A DNA stretch of 64,000 nt, from positions 1 to 64,000 of the forward strand of contig BOKF01000026.1 of the NCBI GenBank assembly GCA_016860845.1, given 5' to 3'. Origin of the DNA: Chloroflexota bacterium (GTDB taxonomy: Bacteria; Chloroflexota; Anaerolineae; 4572-78; J111). Positions 24,563 to 34,653 of the stretch are shown piece by piece. How positions within the stretch are numbered: position 1 is the first letter of the stretch; the number at the start of each line of letters is the position of its first letter. A model generated the notes under the pieces. That model made no database searches. It was not told the DNA's origin and saw only the letters and a list, made by a program, of their open reading frames with translations. A program made the position numbers and the translations under genes.

Positions 24563-27500
24563 TCATATTTGCGATCTTTTATCATGCGTTACTCCCATAT
24601 TTTCTAAAGGTAGCCAAATAACCATCACCGTGCCGGTTGGCCCGGTGGAGCCTACCCGAAGCTGGCCGCCATAAGTCTGCACAATGGTTTGGGCCATCAA
24701 CAGCCCCATGCCTAAGCCCCTGGCGTCTTCAGGTTTCTCAATAACTTCCAGGCCAATTTTTTCTTGTATCTGCGGGGAAAGTCCAGGGCCGGTATCAGCG
24801 ATGAATATTTCTACCCCGGCATTAGCTGCTTGCGTGCCAATAACAACCTCTCGCCTTTCACGCTGAGTCACCGCATCTACAGCGTTATCTACTAAAATAT
24901 CAAAAGCCCGTCGCAACCATTCCCGGCTAATCTTAACCGTAGCCGCGCCGGATAGTTGCAGGTCAATTTTCAGCCTGGCCGTTTTGTATGGCTCATTCTG
25001 CCACAATTGTTTGGCGCGCTCACCGATCAAATCATTGATTGTGACCGATTCGACGCCTTCTTCGGCGGTGAGAGGGGGGGTGAGGGGTTTTTCCAAAATT
25101 TTGCCGGCCAGCCGTTCGATGGTGGCCAGCCGCTCGTTGAGTTTGGGATATTGGCTGGAGGGATTTATCTCCTCTAAATTTTTAGCCAGAAGTTGTACCT
25201 GCTCGCGAATAGTCAGGGCATGTTTATCAATGGCATGCCGCCAGGTACTGGTGGCCATCCCCATCCAGGCCAGGGCAGTTCTGGTACCGACGAGTCCTTT
25301 GGTCCGTTTCAACTCTTCATACGTTTTTTTCAATTCCTCATACTGGCGCGCTCTATCAATGGCTACCGCTGCCTGGCTGGCCAAAGCTTCTAAAAAGATG
25401 ATCTGGCCCCCGTTAAACTGACGCGGCTCCCGGTCGTGAACATAAAGGACGCCAATGGCTTCGTCCTGGCAGACAAGAGGCGCGCCGAGCGATGAACGGT
25501 ATCCCTGCTCGAGAAAAGCCGGGTTAAAGTCAGAAACCTGTTGAGCGTCGAAAATAGCGACAGATTTTCGTTCATCCAAAATCTTCCGAGCCAGGCCCCC
25601 CTTTGAGCGAGCCTTGATTTCATACGGGTATAATGTTCCTCCTTCGTCAATTCTAAGCCCCTGGGTAAATTTTTCTTGCGGCGCATCCCATAATAAAACA
25701 CTAACGCCAGGGGTATTGGTCAATTTCATGGCCCCGGACATGATCAAGCTCAACACTTTATCAAGCTCCAGGGCGCCTGCCAACGAAACAGCAACATGTT
25801 GTAAAGTATTAACCTCCACCAAACGTTCAGCTAGCTGTTGATAAAGCTGGGCATTGTGGATAGCATTGGCCAATTGATCGGCCATCGTTTGGAGGGTAGC
25901 AATATCTTCATTCCGCCAGTCACCCGCTTTAATGCTTTGGACATCTAACACCCCAATCACCTGTTCACGGGCAATGAGAGGAAAAGTCATTTCGGCCTGG
26001 GTCAGGCGTATGTTAGGGATGTAGTAAGCATCCTGGCTAACATCCGGGGCAAAATGAGGCTGGCCCGCCCCGGCAACATAACCGACAATTCCCTCATGAC
26101 CGACCCTGAGCTTGTGATCCGGTTTTAACATCCGCTGGTCATCTTTGGGATAAGTTGCGCGCAGGACCGCATACTCGCCCTCGTTGTCTAACAAGAAGAC
26201 AGCCGCATGGTCGCAGTCGAAACGTTCAACGATGAGACGAACTGTTTCATGCAGGAGTTTGTCAATATCTAAGATGGCCGTGGCCCCGCGAGCAACCTGG
26301 GCGGCCGCGTCCAGCAGACGAGTACGCCGCTGCGTCTGCTCAAATAAACGGGCGTTCTCGATGGCAATCGCTGCCTGAGCCGCCAGGGACTCCAGAGTAC
26401 GCTGATCTTCCTCATCGAAAGCATTGCGCTCAGAGGCTTCAACATTGATCACCCCCATAATCTCAACACCGCGTTTTATCGGGACAGCCAATTCGGACAG
26501 CGTATCAGGGTCGTACTTTATGTAGTCATTATCCCCGGTGATGTCGCCGATGAGGCGGGTCTGTCCAGTCTTCACCGCTCTCCCCATAACGCCGATAGGC
26601 TCAGCGCCGTTTAGATCAATATTGCCGATAACTTTCTGGATGCCAGAAAAATGTTCCGGTGGGTATGCGGCTACCGATTTTAAATTGTTCCCGACCGTGA
26701 TGGCCAAGTTGCTGAAACGTGAAGTGTCAATGAGGCGTCGGGACTGTTCGGCAATGACCCCGAGAATCTCTTCCGAATTCAAGGAACTGGTTACCGCCCG
26801 CCCCGCCTCATAGAGGGTCTCCAGCGCTCTGGCTCGTTTTTGGACCCGCTCGTACAATTGGGCATTGCGAATGGCTACAGCCGCCTGGTTGGCAAATAAT
26901 TCAATATTGGTTAGCTCATCCTGGGTAAAAAGATGCGGTCGCCGGTAGTTGACGAACATCACCCCAACCTTGCGGTCTCCCGTAACCAGAGGCAAACCTA
27001 TTGATGAGACGATTTTCTCCCGCTTTGCAAATGGGCTATCCGTCAAGGGGTTCGTTGTCGTGTTCTTTGCTTCATACAAATCGTCCCGGGCCAGAACATT
27101 GTAAACTACCGACTGTTTCGCCACCTTGCCTAATTCAAGAACTTTTTCCGGGTAATTCACCCCAATCATCGCCGGCGGAAAGCCAAACTCGTCCCAATCC
27201 TGGTCATAGGTGTAGAGAGTCACCACATCGCAATCGAGAACATCACGCGTTCCCTGAACAATGGAATTCAGCGTGCTCTGCAGATCCTCCAGCACCGTCA
27301 CCCCGGCTACTACGTGGGCCGCATCATGGGCCTTGCTTACCTGGTCCAATAACTTGGCATTGCGCAAGGCCAGGGCCGCGTGGTTGGCAAAGATTTGCGC
27401 CGTCTCCTGCTCTTTTTCACTGAAGTTGCGGCGATGATTGTAGTTAACATAGAGGATACCCAGCTTCTCTTCACCCACCATTAAAGCAATTCCCTGGAAA

Positions 27501-30500
27501 CTGCGTGTTCCAATCTGCTTGAGAAGTTTAGAAGTAGGCCCACCCAAAAATCCGTATTGCTGCACGTCATTAATATCGGTAACGCCAACCCAACCCCGCT
27601 CCATGACCGTAAAAGCCGTTCCTCCCTGCCGAGGTCCTACTTTCTGAAACTCTTTCCACCGCTCCATGGGAATGCCAGCAGCGACCGACCTTTCCAGGTT
27701 AAACCGATCTTGAACAGGATCATAGGACCAGATGGCCGCCGAGTCCGCCTGTAGCACCTCTCGGGCGCTGCGGGTGATTTGCTCCAGAACCTCTGGCAGT
27801 CCAGCGACTCCGGCCAGGGTCTCAGCAGCCTGGCGCATGTGGTCCAGCTCTTTTATCCGTCGAGCGCTGTCGTAAGCAATGGCCGCCTGATTAACATAAA
27901 GCCGCATGGCGTCAATCTCATCCTCTGAGAAGCGGCAGGGCTGATCATAATCAACCCACATCACCCCAATAACTTTATCCTCCAGAGAGACGGGCAAGCC
28001 TAACGCCGCGCCAATACCCCGCTCAAAGACACTCGGATTGACTCGATCTCGCTGCTGGCGGGTGTCCTCGATCACCTCGATTTGGCCGCTGCGCATGATC
28101 CGCATAGATAGTCCAGCGGATCGCACCATACTATTCAAGTCAAACCGTTTATTGATCCCGGCGGTTACTAATTCTCGAACCTCACCCACTTGGTCAATCA
28201 AGACCAAACTGGCCCCACAAGCATTTGTAGCTACATACACCTGTTCGACAATATCTTGTAACACCAATTCAGGGTCTCGCGATGAGACCAGCGCATTGCT
28301 GGCTTCGTAGAAGGAACGAATTCTTTTCCGGGCGGCCTCGGCTGCTTGAAACAATTCAGCGCCTTCAATAGCTACCACCACGGCGTCGGCAAAGAGTTGG
28401 AGAATCCATTCGTCTTCTTGGGTAAACCCCACCGTTGGCCCGGCCTGTCCATGGCGGTCTTTTTTGTTATCTGCCTTCAATAAACCAATCAACCTGTCCG
28501 GGTGTTCGCCCCTCTGTTTCAATGGAATTGCCAGTACGGAATAGCAATGTTCAGAAGGGGTATGATTGGGTTCCTCTTTCCGTATGGCAAAGTGGCCGGT
28601 GAGGCTATCTCCATGCGCATTAAACAGCCTACCTTCACTGGCAATATGGCCGGTTAGGCCGCTACCAGGACCGCTGCAAATGGCAAATGCTTTACCCTTT
28701 TCAAAGCATCCTGCTCGATGCCCGTAGCTGGCTTCGAGACTAAGGAAATCAGGACGTTTGACTAAAAAGATGGCGCAGACTTCCGCCTCCAGAATCTCGG
28801 CAGCGTACCGGGTGATAAGGTTTAGCCTTTCATCCAACGGCATAGTACCCAGGCTGCCCATCATTTCGCTGCTGGCCTGAGAAAGCCTGGCTAATCGCCT
28901 GAGTTTATCGGCATCTCTGCTCGTCAATGCGGCATTCTCCACGGCCACAGCCGCCAGATTGCCAAAATGCGCCAGCAGGTCTAAATCTTCCTGGCCAAAA
29001 GTTCTACCTTTAACCGTATCGTGAACGACCAGAACCCCCCAAATTTTATCTTCCCAGGTAATGGGTACCCCGGCCACGGCTGTAAAATTGTAAGAGTCAT
29101 ATTGTCGCAGCCGTTGCGGCCAATCTCGATAGTCAGACACCGCTTGAGGAGTTTTGGCGGCTATAACCCGCCCGACAACACCCTCTTCTACACTCAAATA
29201 TGTCCCTACAGAATCTTCAGGCAGATGTGACAGGGCAACCACCTTAACTCGCCGGCCCGACTCGTCCAGCAAGTAGAGTCCCCCTCCTTTGGCTTGCAAA
29301 AGTTCCACGGCTCGCTCTAAGATAGCCCTGACCAACTCCGGCATCTGACGACGACTGGTAATGTCAAGAGAGGTCCGGTGTAAGGTCTCCAAAGCCAAGG
29401 CTCGATGAGAGGTTTGTTGAAACAACCGCACATTCTCGATAGCAATGGCGGCCTGGTTAGCCATCAGGGAAAGAATTTGTAAGTCATCCTTGTCAAAGAC
29501 GTACCGATCCCGCTTGCTGTGTACATCCAAAGTACCGATAATGTTGCCCCCCACCTGGAGAGGTGTACTCATAATCGCCAGCCATCCTTCGTCATCTGCG
29601 GCCGGGTTATAAAAGCGGGAGTCATTCGGAATATCGTTGGCGATGATAGGTTCACCCATCTTGACCACGCGCCCGGCAATGCTACTCCCCACCACATCAC
29701 GAGTACCTTCGACAGCCTTCTGGCTCAGTCCATAAGTTCCCTTGAACGTCAAGTGCTCTTTTTCATCATCCAAAAGCAGAATACCCCCCGCATCTGCCCC
29801 TAATAACTCCGCCGCCAACCGGGAGATTAAGTTAAGCAGGTTTGGTAGGTTCAGCTCTGATTGGATTTCCTGAGTGATCTGGTAAAGGGCCAAAAGCTGC
29901 TCAGCCAGCCAATCCGAACGGTCCCTCTCCTGGGCTACATCCTTATACAGCCGCGCATTTTCAACGGCCACCGCCACCTGAGCGGCAAAAATGCGGCATT
30001 GTTCCACTTCTTCATCCGTAAAAGTACGCTGATGACCAATCCCCTCCAAGCTAAAAGAGCCTAACACCCGTCCCTTATTCACCACCGGCACAATCAAGAT
30101 AGAGTGGATGTCGAATTGGCGAAAGATATCTTGAACGGGTCCCAGTGACGGCTCATGGACTGCATCAGCCAACACAAGGGGTTCTTGAGACCGGATTAAA
30201 TCTTCCTCCGCCTGAACACCTCGTACCGGAATTTCTAAACCGAGCGTCCCCAAAGCCGGGTACTCAGCCGCTACCCGGCCCCGCGCGCGGTCCGGCTCCT
30301 CGAAAAGTACCATGCCGCTATGCTCGACCCCAAAGAGTCCAACGGCCGCCCGGCACGTCGCTTCTAGAATCTTGTCCAATTCAAGGAGGGAATTGATCGC
30401 CGTCGAAACCTCCTGGATAGCTTGAAGGTTAGAAGCTCGTTGCTCCGCCGTTCGGGTTGCTTCCCGCTCCTTATCCCTGAGACGCGTATGCTCGATGGCA

Positions 30501-31381
30501 GCCGCCGCTTGAGCCGCAAACAGAGCCAGGGGCCGTAATTCCGCTTTTGCAATCGGTCGCTGGCTGTTCTTGTTATCTATGGATAATTTGCCGATGACTT
30601 CGCCCCGCAAAATCAACGGCACACAGGCCCATTGATTCACCCCTTCTCCGGCTAGCTCCCGTTCATAAGGCAATGGCTGCCCATCCTCGCGTTCGAACAG
30701 GTGGGGACGAGGATCAGCCAGCACTATTTGCATCTGCTGGTCTGTAGCAACCGGGCGGGTATGCCCCACAAATTCTGTGCCTATGTCTACCTGCGCCGCT
30801 CCCCACATCATCTGGCGATCCTCAGATAACAGATAGAGACCCACCCGGTCAAAGCCAATAGCCTGCACGCCCCGTAGAATAACCTCCAAGACTTCCGGCA
30901 AACTCCGTCCACTCAACAGAGCGGTGTTGGTAGCCATCAACTGCTCCAATATCTGCTTTTCGCGGGCAGCACTTTTCAGGCGGCTGTGTTCAGCCCCTGT
31001 TTGGATCAACATGCCCAATTCCTCCAAATTGAGCGGCTTGGCCAGGTAGCGATAAGCGCCCGCGCGCAGGGCCTCCAGCCCTGACTTCATGCCCCAACCG
31101 GTGAAGATAATCACTTCTATCTGGGGGTAGCGAGCCTTGATTTTCGTCGTCAACGTTACCCCTGACGGCTCTGGGTCCTGGCCGGGCGTGGGGGTCAGCA
31201 AATCGTCAATCAACGCCACATCGTAGTTGCCGCGTACTCGCCCAAGCCGGTCCAGCGCCGCCTGAGCATCGGCCGCCGTATCCACCTCATAATGGTAAAC
31301 TTGGCGGAGGTGCTTGGCCAGGGGTTCACGCACACTGATTTCATCATCTACCAAAAGCAATCGTAATGCTTGTTCAGTCAC
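24563..31381 (-). CDS. Giant sensor kinase: receiver, about eleven GAF domains, histidine kinase
   Basis: A 2272-residue cytoplasmic protein, one of the largest of its type. Receiver at about residues 1-125 (LVDDE, D in ALIDD, K in LAKPLN). About eleven GAF domains follow, at roughly 150, 325, 500, 675, 850, 1055, 1225, 1390, 1565, 1735 and 1905, each ending in FA-Q-AA-AIE-A-LY-like helices that can pass signals on. The kinase (about 2065-2260) has a variant H-box WMGMATSTWRHAIDKHALTI, N-box DILVDNAVDAV, and G-boxes ADTGPGLSP and GLGMGL. No membrane helix. Start overlaps the stop of the S1 kinase gene (ATGA), so they are coupled. The linker PLTPPLTAEEG near 2110 may be repeat-derived. Confidence 0.93.
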   Translation of the reverse strand: MTEQALRLLLVDDEISVREPLAKHLRQVYHYEVDTAADAQAALDRLGRVRGNYDVALIDDLLTPTPGQDPEPSGVTLTTKIKARYPQIEVIIFTGWGMKSGLEALRAGAYRYLAKPLNLEELGMLIQTGAEHSRLKSAAREKQILEQLMATNTALLSGRSLPEVLEVILRGVQAIGFDRVGLYLLSEDRQMMWGAAQVDIGTEFVGHTRPVATDQQMQIVLADPRPHLFEREDGQPLPYERELAGEGVNQWACVPLILRGEVIGKLSIDNKNSQRPIAKAELRPLALFAAQAAAAIEHTRLRDKEREATRTAEQRASNLQAIQEVSTAINSLLELDKILEATCRAAVGLFGVEHSGMVLFEEPDRARGRVAAEYPALGTLGLEIPVRGVQAEEDLIRSQEPLVLADAVHEPSLGPVQDIFRQFDIHSILIVPVVNKGRVLGSFSLEGIGHQRTFTDEEVEQCRIFAAQVAVAVENARLYKDVAQERDRSDWLAEQLLALYQITQEIQSELNLPNLLNLISRLAAELLGADAGGILLLDDEKEHLTFKGTYGLSQKAVEGTRDVVGSSIAGRVVKMGEPIIANDIPNDSRFYNPAADDEGWLAIMSTPLQVGGNIIGTLDVHSKRDRYVFDKDDLQILSLMANQAAIAIENVRLFQQTSHRALALETLHRTSLDITSRRQMPELVRAILERAVELLQAKGGGLYLLDESGRRVKVVALSHLPEDSVGTYLSVEEGVVGRVIAAKTPQAVSDYRDWPQRLRQYDSYNFTAVAGVPITWEDKIWGVLVVHDTVKGRTFGQEDLDLLAHFGNLAAVAVENAALTSRDADKLRRLARLSQASSEMMGSLGTMPLDERLNLITRYAAEILEAEVCAIFLVKRPDFLSLEASYGHRAGCFEKGKAFAICSGPGSGLTGHIASEGRLFNAHGDSLTGHFAIRKEEPNHTPSEHCYSVLAIPLKQRGEHPDRLIGLLKADNKKDRHGQAGPTVGFTQEDEWILQLFADAVVVAIEGAELFQAAEAARKRIRSFYEASNALVSSRDPELVLQDIVEQVYVATNACGASLVLIDQVGEVRELVTAGINKRFDLNSMVRSAGLSMRIMRSGQIEVIEDTRQQRDRVNPSVFERGIGAALGLPVSLEDKVIGVMWVDYDQPCRFSEDEIDAMRLYVNQAAIAYDSARRIKELDHMRQAAETLAGVAGLPEVLEQITRSAREVLQADSAAIWSYDPVQDRFNLERSVAAGIPMERWKEFQKVGPRQGGTAFTVMERGWVGVTDINDVQQYGFLGGPTSKLLKQIGTRSFQGIALMVGEEKLGILYVNYNHRRNFSEKEQETAQIFANHAALALRNAKLLDQVSKAHDAAHVVAGVTVLEDLQSTLNSIVQGTRDVLDCDVVTLYTYDQDWDEFGFPPAMIGVNYPEKVLELGKVAKQSVVYNVLARDDLYEAKNTTTNPLTDSPFAKREKIVSSIGLPLVTGDRKVGVMFVNYRRPHLFTQDELTNIELFANQAAVAIRNAQLYERVQKRARALETLYEAGRAVTSSLNSEEILGVIAEQSRRLIDTSRFSNLAITVGNNLKSVAAYPPEHFSGIQKVIGNIDLNGAEPIGVMGRAVKTGQTRLIGDITGDNDYIKYDPDTLSELAVPIKRGVEIMGVINVEASERNAFDEEDQRTLESLAAQAAIAIENARLFEQTQRRTRLLDAAAQVARGATAILDIDKLLHETVRLIVERFDCDHAAVFLLDNEGEYAVLRATYPKDDQRMLKPDHKLRVGHEGIVGYVAGAGQPHFAPDVSQDAYYIPNIRLTQAEMTFPLIAREQVIGVLDVQSIKAGDWRNEDIATLQTMADQLANAIHNAQLYQQLAERLVEVNTLQHVAVSLAGALELDKVLSLIMSGAMKLTNTPGVSVLLWDAPQEKFTQGLRIDEGGTLYPYEIKARSKGGLARKILDERKSVAIFDAQQVSDFNPAFLEQGYRSSLGAPLVCQDEAIGVLYVHDREPRQFNGGQIIFLEALASQAAVAIDRARQYEELKKTYEELKRTKGLVGTRTALAWMGMATSTWRHAIDKHALTIREQVQLLAKNLEEINPSSQYPKLNERLATIERLAGKILEKPLTPPLTAEEGVESVTINDLIGERAKQLWQNEPYKTARLKIDLQLSGAATVKISREWLRRAFDILVDNAVDAVTQRERREVVIGTQAANAGVEIFIADTGPGLSPQIQEKIGLEVIEKPEDARGLGMGLLMAQTIVQTYGGQLRVGSTGPTGTVMVIWLPLENMGVTHDKRSQI

Positions 31382-33642
31382 CTGGCCCTCCCATAAGGTT
31401 GACCCAGCGGCAAGGCCACCACAAAGGTGGTACCGAGGAGAATGACGCTTCGGTCCACCCGGATGGTACCCCCCACCGACTCCACCAGACTGCGAGCAAT
31501 GTAAAGTCCCTGCCCTGTACCGCCCAGGCGGGTGGTAAAACCCAGTTCAAAAATTTTCTCCCAAAGCTGCCGGTGAATCCCCGGCCCCGTATCTGAAAAG
31601 CGTATTTCAAGGGGGCGCTCCCTATTTTTAACCCGGCAGCAGGTGGTAATACTCAAGCGCCTGCTGCCGCCTGGCTTTTGGGTCATATGTTGCATCGCAT
31701 TCAGCATGACATTGAGAAATGCTTGCTGCAATCTAACCGCACTGCCGGCGGTGTTCGGTAAATGCGGCTCTAATTCAGTCTCTAATCGAACTTTCTCCTT
31801 ACGCATCACCGGTTTGAGCAGGGTCACAATCTTCTGAATCACCTCGTTCAGCGACACTTCCTGGTCATCTTCGGCTCGCATCAATTGCTGGAACAGTTCA
31901 ACCGTCTGCTTTAAATCGTTAAAAGTCTCCAGGAGTCTATCGGCGGCTTGCTGGATCTCACTTAAACTGTGCGCCTGATCTTCAGATAAGTAACAGTCTG
32001 TTTGGAGATTACGAAGCTGAATCTCCAGACCTGACATTTTATTGTAAACTTCGTGACCAAAGCCGCCGGCTAATTGGCCGGTCAGAAATAGTTTATTGAG
32101 CGCGCGCGAGCGTTGTTCTATGGCCTCACGCTCAATTGTCACGGCGAAGAGGGCGCTGGCTGCCAGAGCATCCCGCAGATGATAACGATTGAACACATTC
32201 GGCTGGCGATGAAAAAGGAACAGGGCGCGATGAACGCCCCCACTCGCTTCAATGGGCACACCAATACAGGACTCGAAAGGAAGCAAATCCAGTAATTTAC
32301 GGAAGCGGTCTCTCACCTTGCCGGTCATTTGGTTTTCTAAAATCTGTTCGCCTTCTTTGATCACCTCTCGGACCGGACTGGCCCCCAGCGTGTGCATAGC
32401 TTCTACATTTAAGAGTTGGGTCTTGCCTGCTTGAGCTGTAATAGAGACCGCTTGCGAGATGGGATTAAGATTGAAAATCAATCCTACTTCTGCCGGCGTA
32501 GTCGCCTCAAGCTGCTGCAAGCCCGCGCGCAATTGCTCGGCCAGGACGGAACCGCTACGCACCGCGTTAGCCAGACGATAAAAAGACTCCGGCGCCTTGC
32601 CATCAGCAGACGCCGGAGCCATTCGCCAGGGGGGCAGATCTTCCTTCCGTTCTACTCGACTCAACAGGTGCTCGATCTCATCCAACTCCAAGGGCTTTAC
32701 AAAAACCTCAACAATGCCAATCTCTTCGATTTCGCTGCTCCGCTCTGCCAGCCATTCGGATGTACTCATTAGAACAGCATGGCCTTTGATACCTTGCTCT
32801 TTTATATGGCGGAGGAGGGTCAGGCCATCCATCTCCGGCAAATTAAGATCAATAAAGAGAAGGTTATAAACTTCCTTTTGAACTTTTTCATGGGCCTCTT
32901 CCGCATCTTTGGCATGATCCACCTCACAGCCTCGATGCCGCAGCCACTCGACCAGGGGCAAGCGGACCTCTTCGTGGTCGTCCACGACCAGAATGCGGCC
33001 AACGCCATGAAAGGTAGGGGGAGTAGTCTCCGATTCTGAGAGCAAATCTCTTTCGGGGGAGTCGCCCGGTTCCCTGTCAAGACCAGGGGACGGGTTGAGG
33101 TGCTCCATCATCTGGGATACCGCCGCCACCTGGCGCAGCCGGGCCTGGATACTCAAGCGGAGTCTCCTGGCCTGGCGATCAAGCGAGGTAATCACCGCTT
33201 CAACCGTATCACCCACCCACAGCATATCCTCAGGCTGTGACACTTCCCATGGAGCCAGGTCGCGCAGCGGAATCAGGCCATCTACACCTGGGATGACTTC
33301 GACAAAGACGCCATGCCTGCTCAGGCTCTTAACAGCGCCCTCGACGACATCCCCTGGTTGAAACTGACTGACGAACTTCTCCCAGGGGTCGGTGAGGGTA
33401 GCCCGGTGACTGAGTTCCAAGCATTGGCCGGGTTCAGCCAGTTTTAAAACTTTCCCCTCAATCTTCTGGCCCTCTTGCCACAACTCATGAGGGTCAATAT
33501 TCCCTGCCCACGTTAGCTCTCTACGGCGAATATAAGCTTGAGCGCCATCCTCCAGGCGCACAAAAACGCCATAAGAGAGCAATTTCTCGATTCTGCCGGC
33601 TACTTGCTGTCCTAACCTATACGCTTGCCCCGATTGGTTCAT
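31378..33642 (-). CDS. S1-S1-receiver-GAF-histidine kinase fusion
   Basis: A 754-residue first gene of the signalling operon. Two S1 (OB-fold) domains open it, about residues 10-80 (GQQVAGRIEKLLSYGVFVRL) and 95-170 (GDVVEGAVKSLSRHGVFVEV ... GLIPLRDL), which usually bind single-stranded RNA. A receiver follows (about 212-335: VVDDHEE, D in LFIDLNLPEMDG, K in FVKPLE), then a GAF-like domain (355-520) and a kinase with the H-box GGFGHEV near 550, N-box NVMLNAMQHM and G-boxes FSDTGPGI and GTGQGLYIA. No membrane helix. The ATG at 33642 has TAAGGA upstream. S1 fused to a two-component kinase is unusual and hints at RNA sensing. Confidence 0.92.
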   Translation of the reverse strand: MNQSGQAYRLGQQVAGRIEKLLSYGVFVRLEDGAQAYIRRRELTWAGNIDPHELWQEGQKIEGKVLKLAEPGQCLELSHRATLTDPWEKFVSQFQPGDVVEGAVKSLSRHGVFVEVIPGVDGLIPLRDLAPWEVSQPEDMLWVGDTVEAVITSLDRQARRLRLSIQARLRQVAAVSQMMEHLNPSPGLDREPGDSPERDLLSESETTPPTFHGVGRILVVDDHEEVRLPLVEWLRHRGCEVDHAKDAEEAHEKVQKEVYNLLFIDLNLPEMDGLTLLRHIKEQGIKGHAVLMSTSEWLAERSSEIEEIGIVEVFVKPLELDEIEHLLSRVERKEDLPPWRMAPASADGKAPESFYRLANAVRSGSVLAEQLRAGLQQLEATTPAEVGLIFNLNPISQAVSITAQAGKTQLLNVEAMHTLGASPVREVIKEGEQILENQMTGKVRDRFRKLLDLLPFESCIGVPIEASGGVHRALFLFHRQPNVFNRYHLRDALAASALFAVTIEREAIEQRSRALNKLFLTGQLAGGFGHEVYNKMSGLEIQLRNLQTDCYLSEDQAHSLSEIQQAADRLLETFNDLKQTVELFQQLMRAEDDQEVSLNEVIQKIVTLLKPVMRKEKVRLETELEPHLPNTAGSAVRLQQAFLNVMLNAMQHMTQKPGGSRRLSITTCCRVKNRERPLEIRFSDTGPGIHRQLWEKIFELGFTTRLGGTGQGLYIARSLVESVGGTIRVDRSVILLGTTFVVALPLGQPYGRAR

Positions 33643-33675
33643 CACATTCCTTACTCATTTATCCGTGATAATCCC

Positions 33676-33684
33676 ATTATATCA
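33676..33684 (-). promoter_or_regulatory. Extended -10 promoter of the signalling operon
   Basis: Minus-strand TGA-TATAAT about 35 bases before the ATG at 33642; the -35 is poor. Confidence 0.6.
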
Positions 33685-33798
33685 CAGCCATCATTACAGT
33701 TTCCTGGCAGTTTGCTGACAATTCACTCACAAATTGTTTCGACCCGAATCTCAGGAAGAGCCTAATCGTTGATACTCCTGGCGGAAGGTCGCAAAAAT

Positions 33799-33832
33799 TA
33801 AAAATGCCCTGACAATTCTTTCGTCAAGGCAT
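33799..33832 (-). terminator. Terminator downstream of DUF4956
   Basis: On the minus strand ATGCCTTGAC, a 9-base loop, GTCAGGGCAT, then TTTTTAATTTTT. Confidence 0.85.
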
Positions 33833-33869
33833 ATCTCTGAAAACGAGCATGGGTTATCTGCCGGTAGAC

Positions 33870-34565
33870 CTACAAATCCACCTCATTATATCCTGTTATC
33901 AAAGCCACCTTGTTGTTATCATTCAACTGGCGCAGTTCATTCATAAACGCCTGGGCGTCGGACTGCCGCTTTAGCTCGATGCCGTAGACCAGCTCGGTCA
34001 GCGTGCCAGCCTGAACTGTCTCCACAGCAATCAGGCTGAAGCGGTTGAGAAAGCGGTTAAAAACAGTATCAAACAGTGTTTCGTACCGCATGTCGCTGGG
34101 CAGCCGGATTTTGAGAATTTGCTCACGGACGTCCTTGGCAAACAAGTTGAGCGTGGACATCCCCCACAAGATAAAAGATATGACGAAGGTTGCGATCACC
34201 GCCAGCAGATAAAAGCGCGTGCCGCAGGCCATGCCGACGGCCATGGCAAAAAAGATATAGCCGACATCCCGCGTATCTTTGATGGCATTACGAAAACGGA
34301 CAATAGATAACGCCCCAACCAGGGCAAAGGCGCGGGCAATATTGGAACCAATAATCAACATGATAATGGCGACCACCATGGCCATCATTATCAGCGTATG
34401 GACGTACGACTGGGTGTAAGATACCCCTTTATAGGTAAGCTGGTAAACCTTGGCAATAACCAGCGACAGCAAAAAACTTAACACCGTCACCAAAACCACA
34501 TCGGCCACACTAAAAACATCGGTGGCGTCCTGTTGCAGGCTACCTAGAAAACTTTGGAAATCCAT
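33870..34565 (-). CDS. DUF4956 membrane protein
   Basis: A 231-residue protein with about four membrane helices (roughly residues 22-42, 55-78, 80-100 and 110-140) and a soluble C-terminus (about 145-231). The motif ALVGALSIVRFRNAIKDTRD between helices is the DUF4956 hallmark, recalled from family members. These often sit beside VTC-domain polyphosphate polymerases and CotH proteins, as here. It may help in polyphosphate synthesis or export, but that is inference from neighbourhood. Confidence 0.9.
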   Translation of the reverse strand: MDFQSFLGSLQQDATDVFSVADVVLVTVLSFLLSLVIAKVYQLTYKGVSYTQSYVHTLIMMAMVVAIIMLIIGSNIARAFALVGALSIVRFRNAIKDTRDVGYIFFAMAVGMACGTRFYLLAVIATFVISFILWGMSTLNLFAKDVREQILKIRLPSDMRYETLFDTVFNRFLNRFSLIAVETVQAGTLTELVYGIELKRQSDAQAFMNELRQLNDNNKVALITGYNEVDL

Positions 34566-34591
34566 AACTTATCTCTCTTCTCGTAATACCC

Positions 34592-34638
34592 CATCCTCTA
34601 GCCCCTCCCCCGATTCGGGGTTGGGGTTGGGGTCAGAT
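34592..34638. repeat. C-rich palindrome (CCCCTCCCC type)
   Basis: CCCCATC/CCCCTCCCCC followed by GGGGTTGGGG words in the VTC-DUF4956 gap. Related C-rich elements lie at 51547, 53409 and 62377. Confidence 0.6.
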
Positions 34639-34653
34639 TTCGATCATCAACAT

